From NCBI GenBank assembly GCA_028825345.1, contig JAPKAJ010000065.1, forward strand, positions 1 to 10,626: a stretch of DNA of 10,626 nt, written 5' to 3'. The position numbers and the translations under genes are program-made. Positions 1-5,382 of the stretch are shown piece after piece. The DNA is from Arenicellales bacterium (GTDB lineage: Bacteria > Pseudomonadota > Gammaproteobacteria > Arenicellales > UBA868). Below the pieces are notes generated by a model. It was not told the DNA's origin and did not search any database. It saw only the letters and a list, made by a program, of their open reading frames with translations. How positions within the stretch are numbered: position 1 is the stretch's first letter; each line of letters opens with the position of its first letter.

Positions 1-572
1 ATTTTGGCCAACCCCCCAGAGGTGGTTGCCAGCGTGTCAATTCGTGCTGCCGGTATGTTCAGTGCCAGCCAGGCTAGCAATATCGCTCCACCGATGCCGG
101 CAGCAACCCACCAGCCGATAAGCGGGATCTGGCCAACGACCGCCTGGTCCAGAGTTAGCGCTATCAGGGCAAAGCACAGCAATACCAGTACGCCCAGAAA
201 ACGATCCACCAGTACCACGGCGACCGCATCGGATTTGCTGCCACCCACCCGCCACGAGTCGTACATGCGTACGACGTCACCACCGACGGTGGATGGCAGA
301 AAATTGTTGAAAAAGTGCGCAACCATGAAAGAGCGTATCAGGTACAGAATCGGGGCATTCCCGCCCTGGGCACGCATCAGGGTGCGCCAACGAAAAGCGC
401 TGATGATGTAGCCGACAAAAAACAGGCTAAACGCGAGCCCAAGTAGCGCAAGATTGGCCGACTCAATAACTGCAAATACCGAGTCGAGCGCGACATCGCG
501 TGTTATCCAGAGAATCAGGCCGCCGGACAGCAGCAGTTTTAACGCCAGGATAGGCAGATTTTTCTGGGACAT
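1..572 (-). CDS. YbhN/UPF0104 flippase-like integral membrane protein, partial (C-terminus beyond left edge)
   Basis: Translating the minus strand from the ATG at 570-572 gives 190 uninterrupted codons that run off the left edge. The frame holds several hydrophobic helices (about residues 6-24, 38-59, 118-142 and 152-170). Between them lies the family signature: NNFLPSTVGGDVVR at about 89-102, then DAVAVVLVDRFLG. This pattern is typical of the lysylphosphatidylglycerol-synthase transmembrane region / UPF0104 family, which includes E. coli YbhN and the membrane part of MprF. Full members are roughly 300-340 residues, so about 60% is present and no soluble MprF catalytic domain can be judged. 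Family members are thought to flip or handle lipid-linked substrates in the inner membrane; the substrate here is unknown. It lies 23 bp after the acyltransferase gene on the same strand, which suggests a shared surface-glycan or lipid role. The start lacks a strong ribosome site (GGGG just before ATG). Family assignment is firm; function is inferred. Confidence 0.87.
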   Translation of the reverse strand, partial: MSQKNLPILALKLLLSGGLILWITRDVALDSVFAVIESANLALLGLAFSLFFVGYIISAFRWRTLMRAQGGNAPILYLIRSFMVAHFFNNFLPSTVGGDVVRMYDSWRVGGSKSDAVAVVLVDRFLGVLVLLCFALIALTLDQAVVGQIPLIGWWVAAGIGGAILLAWLALNIPAARIDTLATTSGGLAK

Positions 573-595
573 GCCCCGGTCTTTGAGTAGCGCGT

Positions 596-1351
596 TCAGT
601 TGTTGCCGCGCTGCCCAAGCGCGCGTGCGGGTACCCCGCCGACGATTGCGCCAGGCGTTACCGTCCGCGTAATGACCGCACCCGCGGCACCCACGCTTCC
701 ATCTCCGATGGTGACCCCGTCAAGAACTGAAACATTGGCGCCCAGCCAGACATCGTTACCAATCGTGCAGCCGCCATCGGGGCGAATACCCTGCTGGGCA
801 ATGGGAATATCCAAACGGTCTATGTTGTAGTTACCGCCCCCGACCAGGTAGCAACGTGGCCCCAGGATTGCGTCATCACCGATGGCAACTGGACATCGTT
901 GCGCCGATTGGATGATGGTGTATGCGCCGATACCGGTTCGATCGCCAATCTGCACGGCGCCTTCCTTGCACGAAATCATAACGTTGTTAGCCAGGATCAC
1001 GTCATTGCCAATGCTGATCACAGCAGACTCTGTCGAATGCCGCGCGTCGAGCAGTACGCCTTCACTCAATACAGCGTTATCACCGATGATCACCCGACCA
1101 GGATGGCGCAAGATCATGTTGGTGCCAAACATGACACCTTTTCCGCAATGGCCAAACAATTTTGGCCAGAACAACTGTCTCAGGAGGAGTCCAATAGCGC
1201 CAGGTACCGGTGATAGCCAGGAACACCATTCGAAGTACAACGTGGTGAGCAGTTTGCGTGATCCAACCAGTACATCCTGATAGCGTCGAAGTCCGGATGA
1301 TTCATCCGTGACAGCCTGTTGCGTCTTCGGAAAATGATTTTGTGGGGTCAT
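596..1351 (-). CDS. Left-handed beta-helix (hexapeptide-repeat) acyltransferase
   Basis: This 251-residue protein begins at ATG 1349-1351. An N-terminal region of about 65 residues contains a hydrophobic, Trp-rich stretch (about 36-65) that could lie on or in the membrane. From about residue 70 onward it shows hexapeptide repeats of the [LIV]GxxxxI type: VIIGDNAVL, ISIGNDVIL, VQIGDRTGI, VAIGDDAIL, CTIGNDVWLGANV and VTIGDGSV. It closes with the common trimeric acetyltransferase ending GAVITRTVTPGAIVGGVPARAL (written here as a pattern across 223-244). WcaF-, NodL- and CysE-like enzymes of this fold are trimers that transfer acetyl or other acyl groups from acyl-CoA to sugars or amino acids. The loop at 170-188 contains NYNIDR and IAQQG; I see no His there, where many relatives carry one, and His105 (DARHS) is the alternative. 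The gene sits between rhlB and a flippase-like gene with 23-bp gaps on each side. It probably modifies a glycan, but the substrate cannot be read from the sequence. Confidence 0.85.
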   Translation of the reverse strand: MTPQNHFPKTQQAVTDESSGLRRYQDVLVGSRKLLTTLYFEWCSWLSPVPGAIGLLLRQLFWPKLFGHCGKGVMFGTNMILRHPGRVIIGDNAVLSEGVLLDARHSTESAVISIGNDVILANNVMISCKEGAVQIGDRTGIGAYTIIQSAQRCPVAIGDDAILGPRCYLVGGGNYNIDRLDIPIAQQGIRPDGGCTIGNDVWLGANVSVLDGVTIGDGSVGAAGAVITRTVTPGAIVGGVPARALGQRGNN

Positions 1352-1374
1352 TGCGCTGCAGGCCGTAGCAGTTT

Positions 1375-2829
1375 TCAGCCGACAGCAGGAACCTCTACCT
1401 TGGGCCGATGGCGCGATGATTGAACTCTTCGCGCGACCTCGGGTTTTGCCGCGACTGGTATCGGTGCCGGTGTGGCTGGAGCGGCAGTAGCCGGTTTTGC
1501 CTCGGTCCGTGGCCTATCAGTGGTATTTGGACTGGTTTGAGAGGCGCGCTCACGTCGTGGCGGGCGAGCATTGGCTTTTTCGTCGCGTTTGGGCGCGCGT
1601 TCGTGAGCAGGTGATTTGCGCGGCTTGTCAGAGCTTGACTGGCTACGGGTTGGCCGCTCGAGCACGGCCTCAGAAATCTCCTGGCGCGCCAGCGGATGGC
1701 CAATGTACTGTTCGATATCGAGCAGTGAGAAGGCATGGTCCTCACAGGCAAAACTGATGGCGTGCCCGCTGGCACCCGCCCGGGCGGTGCGGCCGATGCG
1801 GTGCACGTAATCCTCGGCATCCTGCGGCAGGTCATAGTTAATGACATGGCTCACGCTGGGGATGTGCAGGCCACGTGCGGCAACATCAGTCGCTACGAGT
1901 ACCTGCCGTTTACCCTCCTTAAAGGCATTAAGCAATTGTTCGCGTTTTTGTTGTGGAACGTCACCCGATAACACGGCCGCGGTATAGCCCTGCTGTTTGA
2001 GCGCCCGGCCCACCCGGTCACAGGTGACCCGCATGTTGGAGAAAACCAGAACCCGGTCACCGGCGGTCTGGCGCATCAGCCCCAGCAATAAGGGTAGTTT
2101 CTCGGCGTTGGCAGGGTAGTAGACTTCCTCGAGCAGCCGTTCGGCGACGACCACGTCGGCGTCGATCTTGATCTCCTTGGGATTGTTCATGTGTTCGTAG
2201 CCCAGCTCATTCACTCGGTGTGAGAGCGTGGCCGAGAACAGTAGATTCAGTCGCTCAGTGGGCGGCGGCATCCGTCTCAGTACGTAGCGGATGTCTTTGA
2301 TAAAACCCAGATCAAACATGCGGTCCGCTTCATCGAGCACCAGAACCTGTACTGCGTTGAGATCAAAGACTTGCTGTTTGAAGTAATCGATCAATCGCCC
2401 CGGCGTGCCAATTAGCACGTCCACACCGGCGGCCAGAGTCTCGCGCTGCTCTTGATAGCCTGTGCCACCGTAGACCAGCCCTAGTTTCAGGCCGGTGGTT
2501 CTTCCCAGTACTTGGGCATCACGGTGAATCTGTATCGCCAGTTCCCGTGTCGGCGCGAGCACCACGGCACGAGTGCTGAGCGGTCCTGCAGATTCCGGCC
2601 GGGGATGGGTCAACAGGTGGTTAAAAATGGCGAGTAGAAAAGCGGCGGTCTTGCCAGTGCCAGTTTGGGCCTGGCCAGCGACATCCTGGCCGGCCAGTGC
2701 CACCGGCAAGGATTCCGCCTGAATCTTGGTGCAATACTCAAAGCCGGCATCAGCCAGGCCTTCGAGCAGTTGGGGCTCTAACGCAAATTCGGTAAAGCGG
2801 GTTTTGGTGAGGTAACTGGTATCTTCCAT
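1375..2829 (-). CDS. rhlB: ATP-dependent RNA helicase RhlB (DEAD-box)
   Basis: The 484-residue product contains all DEAD-box motifs in order: Q motif (GFEYCTKIQ, 29-37), motif I AQTGTGKT (54-61), Ia PTRELA (93-98), Ib TPGRLID (142-148), II DEAD (166-169), III SAT (199-201), IV VLVFSNMR (260-267), V ATDVAARGL (313-321) and VI HRIGRTARAG (343-352). The N-terminus and the AGQDVAGQAQTGTGKT block closely resemble E. coli RhlB as I recall it. The position divergent from trxA and rho is also the E. coli one. RhlB unwinds structured RNA and in E. coli is the helicase of the RNase E degradosome. After about residue 392 comes a 90-residue basic, Ser/Pro/Ala-rich tail, longer than that of E. coli RhlB (about 420 residues in all), probably disordered and RNA-binding. 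The start at ATG 2827-2829 has no clear Shine-Dalgarno sequence. A distant relative such as RhlE is possible but fits less well. Confidence 0.92.
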   Translation of the reverse strand: MEDTSYLTKTRFTEFALEPQLLEGLADAGFEYCTKIQAESLPVALAGQDVAGQAQTGTGKTAAFLLAIFNHLLTHPRPESAGPLSTRAVVLAPTRELAIQIHRDAQVLGRTTGLKLGLVYGGTGYQEQRETLAAGVDVLIGTPGRLIDYFKQQVFDLNAVQVLVLDEADRMFDLGFIKDIRYVLRRMPPPTERLNLLFSATLSHRVNELGYEHMNNPKEIKIDADVVVAERLLEEVYYPANAEKLPLLLGLMRQTAGDRVLVFSNMRVTCDRVGRALKQQGYTAAVLSGDVPQQKREQLLNAFKEGKRQVLVATDVAARGLHIPSVSHVINYDLPQDAEDYVHRIGRTARAGASGHAISFACEDHAFSLLDIEQYIGHPLARQEISEAVLERPTRSQSSSDKPRKSPAHERAPKRDEKANARPPRRERASQTSPNTTDRPRTEAKPATAAPATPAPIPVAAKPEVARRVQSSRHRPKVEVPAVG

Positions 2830-2904
2830 AGGGTTTTATAGCTTTATAGCGTGATTGGGGTATCGTGTGGTTGCTGTTACGACCAGCGTGATTGCAGGAT
2901 TATG

Positions 2905-2931
2905 AATATAAAAAGGCCGGGAATATCAGCC
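2905..2931 (-). terminator. Weak intrinsic-terminator-like hairpin in the rhlB leader
   Basis: Read on the minus strand, GGCTG (2931-2927), a 7-base loop and CGGCC (2919-2915) form a 5-bp stem with one G-U pair. TTTTTATATT (2914-2905) follows directly. The stem is short, so termination would be partial at best. It lies upstream of rhlB, where it could act as an attenuator of a long leader starting near 3117. Confidence 0.3.
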
Positions 2932-3123
2932 ACGCCAAAAAGCTGGCATGGCCTGCTGGGCGGGTCGCGGGTTTAATGCAGGAGCAAGCGAAGCCTCCCG
3001 CGGATAGATAATTGGTCCTTGATTCTCTGGGTGGAATTCTGGTAAAACTGTTGTGTCGGGCGGAAATAGCGAGCCGTCAGTTGCGCTGTCCGGTACAATA
3101 ATCCCAGGTGACAACTGAAAATC

Positions 3124-3132
3124 AGTATACCA
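3124..3132 (-). promoter_or_regulatory. Extended -10 promoter element reading toward rhlB
   Basis: The minus strand reads TGGTATACT, an extended -10 (TGn) joined to TATACT, a five-of-six match to TATAAT. The -35 region at 14-17 bp spacing (GTGACA or TCTGTG) is weak, which is tolerated with an extended -10. Transcription would start near 3117 and give rhlB a leader of about 290 nt. The element overlaps a small dyad, ACTGA-AAA-TCAGT (3114-3126). Confidence 0.4.
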
Positions 3133-3200
3133 CACGTCCTGATTGTCACAGAGTCACACCCCTTTCATGTCCCCTCGGGGAAAATCCAGGTCAATAACAA

Positions 3201-3527
3201 ATGTCGGAAAATATTATTCACGTCAGCGATGATTCTTTTGAGCAGGAAGTTTTGCAATCCGATAAGCCGGTCCTGATTGATTATTGGGCCGAGTGGTGTG
3301 GACCCTGCAAGATGATCGCGCCAGTGCTGGCCGAACTGGCCGACGAGTACGCCGACAAGGTGCAGATTGCCAAATTGAATATAGATGACAACCCGGCAAC
3401 GCCACCCAAATATGGTATCCGGGGTATTCCCACGCTGATGTTATTTAAGAACGGCGAGGTCGAAGCGACCAAAGTGGGCGCTGTCTCCAAAGCGCAACTG
3501 GCAGCCTTTCTGGATGAGAATATCTGA
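3201..3527 (+). CDS. trxA: Thioredoxin 1
   Basis: This is a complete 108-residue classical thioredoxin, the usual length. The redox site WCGPC spans residues 32-36 (Cys33 and Cys36). The buried Asp27 that tunes the active site is present in LIDYWAEW. The cis-Pro loop GIPT carries Pro77, and the FKNGE turn follows at 82-86. Thioredoxin reduces disulfides in cytosolic proteins such as ribonucleotide reductase, using electrons from NADPH through thioredoxin reductase. The start is ATG 3201-3203, with AGGT at 3188-3191 as a modest ribosome site nine bases upstream. The gene is divergent from rhlB and is followed by an intrinsic terminator before rho, so most trxA transcripts probably end before rho. 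A small oddity is ATPPKYGIRG where many relatives have GTAPKYGIRG. Identity is certain. Confidence 0.98.
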   Translation: MSENIIHVSDDSFEQEVLQSDKPVLIDYWAEWCGPCKMIAPVLAELADEYADKVQIAKLNIDDNPATPPKYGIRGIPTLMLFKNGEVEATKVGAVSKAQLAAFLDENI

Positions 3528-3541
3528 GCACAAACCAGCCC

Positions 3542-3555
3542 CTGCGAGCTCGCAG
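3542..3555. repeat. Perfect 14-bp palindrome after trxA
   Basis: CTGCGAGCTCGCAG is a perfect 7+7 inverted repeat with no spacer. It starts 15 bp after the trxA stop and lies 16 bp before the terminator stem. It could stabilise the 3' end of the trxA message or bind a dimeric protein. Either role is inference. Confidence 0.55.
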
Positions 3556-3571
3556 CTGCACACCAAAGCGT

Positions 3572-3603
3572 CCGGCCGGGACTAGACCTGGCCGGCATTT
3601 TAA
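3572..3603 (+). terminator. Intrinsic terminator of trxA
   Basis: CCGGCCGGG (3572-3580) pairs with CCTGGCCGG (3587-3595) around the loop ACTAGA, giving a 9-bp GC-rich stem with one G-U pair. CATTTTAAT follows. The T-run is only four long, so termination may be incomplete and some transcripts could reach rho. Confidence 0.75.
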
Positions 3604-3755
3604 TGATAACGTTAACCCTGGGTTGAGAGCCCACCCCGTCCGTACCCCTTTATTTTCAGAAGTTTCCCAGCATTTAGCCGCCATAAAGTGACCCGTTTTG
3701 GGCCCAGTGGCCCGCCGGGCGCTGATTTTCCAAACCCACCGAGACCTCTACAGCT
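3604..3755 (+). promoter_or_regulatory. Untranslated leader of rho with C-rich, possible Rho-binding stretches
   Basis: The stretch 3628-3658 is rich in C and poor in G (GCCCACCCCGTCCGTACCCC followed by TTTATTTTC), and 3721-3755 is similar. C-rich, G-poor unstructured RNA is the known character of Rho-utilisation sites. Between them, GGGCC (3700-3704) can pair with GGCCC (3709-3713), or GCCC (3710-3713) can pair with GGGC (3717-3720); these two hairpins exclude each other. In E. coli, rho is autoregulated by attenuation in its leader, so a similar loop is plausible here. I found no clear sigma70 promoter within the region. Confidence 0.4.
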
Positions 3756-5018
3756 ATGTCCCTAAGTCTGTCCGAGCTAAAAGAAAAAACCCCCACGGAA
3801 CTGGCCGAATTCGCACGCACGCTCAAGTTGGACAACATAACCCGCTTGCGCAAGCAGGACCAGATCTTTGCCATCCTCAAGTCCCAGGCCAAGCGCGGCG
3901 AGAAGATCAAGGGCGAGGGTGTGGTCGAGATCCTGCAGGATGGCTTTGGCTTCCTGCGCTCGGCCAGCAGTTCATACCTTGCTGGGCCGGATGACGTCTA
4001 CGTCTCCCCCAGCCAGATTCGCCGTTTCGGCCTGCGTACCGGTGACACGATTACCGGCCTGGTGCGTCCCCCTAAGGATTCCGAACGGTACTTCGCGCTA
4101 CTCAAGGTCGAGACCATCAACTTTCAGTTGCCCGAAGAAGCCAAGAAGAAGATTCTGTTTGAAAACCTCACCCCGTTGCATCCTGATGAGCGTCTACGCC
4201 TGGAACAGGAGAACGGTTCTTCGGAGGACCTGACCGGACGAGTGGTCGATATCGTCTCACCCATAGGTAAGGGTCAGCGCGGTTTGCTGGTTTCGGCGCC
4301 AAAGACCGGAAAGACCGTGATGCTGCAGCAGATCGCCCATGCGATCACAGCGACCGAGCCTGACAGCACATTGATTGTGCTGCTGATCGACGAACGCCCG
4401 GAAGAAGTGACCGAAATGAGGCGCTCCGTGCGCGGGGAGGTGGTTTCCTCAACCTTTGATGAACCTGCCACGCGCCACGTCCAAGTAGCCGAGATGGTTA
4501 TCGAAAAAGCCAAGCGCCTGGTGGAGCACAAGAAAGATGTGATCATTCTGCTTGACTCGATCACCCGCCTCGCGCGCGCCTACAACACTGTGCAGCCCGC
4601 ATCGGGCAAGGTGTTGACCGGTGGTGTGGATGCTAACGCTCTGCAAAAACCCAAGCGATTTTTTGGCGCTGCACGCAATATCGAAGAAGGCGGTAGCCTC
4701 ACGATTCTGGCCACTGCCTTGATCGATACCGGCTCCAAGATGGATGACGTTATCTACGAGGAGTTCAAGGGTACCGGCAATATGGAAATCCACCTTGATC
4801 GCCGTATTGCTGAAAAACGCGTCTACCCGTCGGTGGTGATAAGCCGCTCCGGGACCCGCCGCGAGGAGCTACTCATCGACCCAGCCGAACTGCAGAAGAT
4901 CTGGTTGCTACGCAAACTGCTGCACCCGATGGACGATATCGAGGCCGTCGAGTTCCTGCTGGACAAGTTGCGGGCCACCAAGAACAACGCTGAGTTTTTC
5001 AAATCAATGAACCGCTAA
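3756..5018 (+). CDS. rho: Transcription termination factor Rho
   Basis: The 420-residue product aligns by eye along its whole length with E. coli Rho (419 residues). The N-terminal helical domain (1-47) is followed by the cold-shock-like RNA-binding domain, with EILQDGFGFLRS (58-69) and YVSPSQIRRF (82-91). The ATPase core has the P-loop APKTGKT (181-187), the catalytic-region DERPEEVTEM (212-221), Walker B DVIILLDSITR (261-271), the Q-loop region VLTGGVDANAL (286-296) and the R-loop RSGTRREELL. Rho is a hexameric RNA translocase that ends transcription of untranslated RNA. The start ATG at 3756 matches the E. coli N-terminus; only a weak GAG precedes it. It lies between trxA and rpmE, a conserved order. 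The P-loop has Thr where E. coli has Ala (PKAGKT), a conservative change. Identity is certain. Confidence 0.99.
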   Translation: MSLSLSELKEKTPTELAEFARTLKLDNITRLRKQDQIFAILKSQAKRGEKIKGEGVVEILQDGFGFLRSASSSYLAGPDDVYVSPSQIRRFGLRTGDTITGLVRPPKDSERYFALLKVETINFQLPEEAKKKILFENLTPLHPDERLRLEQENGSSEDLTGRVVDIVSPIGKGQRGLLVSAPKTGKTVMLQQIAHAITATEPDSTLIVLLIDERPEEVTEMRRSVRGEVVSSTFDEPATRHVQVAEMVIEKAKRLVEHKKDVIILLDSITRLARAYNTVQPASGKVLTGGVDANALQKPKRFFGAARNIEEGGSLTILATALIDTGSKMDDVIYEEFKGTGNMEIHLDRRIAEKRVYPSVVISRSGTRREELLIDPAELQKIWLLRKLLHPMDDIEAVEFLLDKLRATKNNAEFFKSMNR

Positions 5019-5026
5019 TTCTGAAC

Positions 5027-5055
5027 TTGCGACACCCGCGCGTTTCGCCTATGAT
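5027..5055 (+). promoter_or_regulatory. Sigma70-type promoter of rpmE
   Basis: TTGCGA (5027-5032) and TATGAT (5050-5055) are separated by exactly 17 bp and lie just after the rho stop codon. Transcription should start near 5062, leaving a leader of about 40 nt before rpmE. This is the best-formed promoter in the window. Confidence 0.65.
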
Positions 5056-5066
5056 CCGCGTCCCGC

Positions 5067-5091
5067 CGGGGCTTTGGCCCCGACCAAAGCC
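5067..5091 (+). promoter_or_regulatory. Competing hairpins in the rpmE leader
   Basis: CGGGGC (5067-5072) pairs perfectly with GCCCCG (5077-5082) around TTTG. Alternatively GGCTTTGG (5070-5077) pairs perfectly with CCAAAGCC (5084-5091) around CCCCGA. The two share bases and cannot form together. No T-run follows the first stem, so it is not an intrinsic terminator. The second stem ends 11 bases before the rpmE ATG and could hinder ribosome loading. E. coli rpmE is known to be repressed by its own product through its 5' leader; a parallel role here is inference. Confidence 0.45.
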
Positions 5092-5102
5092 ATATAACAC
5101 TC

Positions 5103-5309
5103 ATGAAGCCAGACACGCATCCCACCTACGAGACCATCAAAGTGGTCTGCGCCTGCGGCAATAGTTTCGAGACCCGCTCTACGCTGGGCGAGGAACTGCA
5201 CGTGGAAATCTGTTCAGCTTGCCACCCGTTTTATACCGGCCAGCAGAAGATCATCGACACTGCCGGGCGCGTTGGCAAATTCCAGAAAAAGTACGGCCGC
5301 TCTGCTTGA
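5103..5309 (+). CDS. rpmE: 50S ribosomal protein L31 (bL31), zinc-binding form
   Basis: The 68-residue product matches bacterial bL31 of the RpmE class. It has the N-terminal HPTYE segment, four zinc-ligand cysteines at 16, 18, 37 and 40 (CACG and CSACHPFYTG), and the C-terminal GRVGKFQKKYG that contacts the ribosome. L31 forms part of the bridge between the central protuberance of the large subunit and the head of the small subunit. Because the cysteines are intact, this is the C+ paralogue that holds zinc; bacteria with a Zur-controlled cysteine-free copy (YkgM/RpmE2) would encode that elsewhere. It follows rho by 84 bp with its own promoter and a structured leader, and lacks a strong Shine-Dalgarno sequence. 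No terminator with a T-run is visible after it. Confidence 0.97.
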   Translation: MKPDTHPTYETIKVVCACGNSFETRSTLGEELHVEICSACHPFYTGQQKIIDTAGRVGKFQKKYGRSA

Positions 5310-5382
5310 CGGCCCGGCAGCTGCTGCTGCGACCCGGGTATTTGCTCATCTGAAAAACTGCGCTTGCGCAGCACCCGCCGTT

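Larger units (their letters stand above)
2830..3200. promoter_or_regulatory. Divergent rhlB/trxA regulatory region (371 bp)
   Basis: No convincing gene lies here. Near rhlB there is a perfect tandem octamer TTTATAGC at 2835-2842 and 2843-2850, and a ten-base direct repeat AGCGTGATTG at 2848-2857 and 2885-2894. A weak terminator-like hairpin for minus-strand transcripts lies at 2905-2931. The best promoter element is an extended -10 on the minus strand at 3124-3132, flanked by inverted heptamers GTGACAA (3108-3114) and TTGTCAC (3143-3149). On the trxA side, TACAAT at 3094-3099 could be a -10 but has no good -35. A small dyad TCCCC-TC-GGGGA lies at 3170-3181, just before the trxA ribosome site. 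Functions are inferred from motifs only. Confidence 0.5.

Noticed and set aside
4..411. 135-codon plus-strand frame at the left edge
   Set aside because: The minus strand encodes a clear YbhN-type protein here, so this frame is its shadow.
882..1280. 132-codon plus-strand frame opposite the acyltransferase
   Set aside because: The hexapeptide repeats on the other strand explain the sequence; this frame has no motif of its own.
2926..3135. 69-codon minus-strand frame in the rhlB/trxA spacer
   Set aside because: It starts only at GTG, has no ribosome site, is Pro-rich without a recognisable domain, and its start overlaps the best -10 element, so that promoter could not transcribe it.
5067..5082. 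GC-rich hairpin after rho as an intrinsic terminator
   Set aside because: No T-run follows it, and it lies downstream of the rpmE promoter inside the leader, which fits a regulatory hairpin better.
5358..5371. CTGCGCTTGCGCAG inverted repeat before the nuclease ATG as the rpmE terminator
   Set aside because: The loop is very small and no T-run follows, so a terminator call is not supported.
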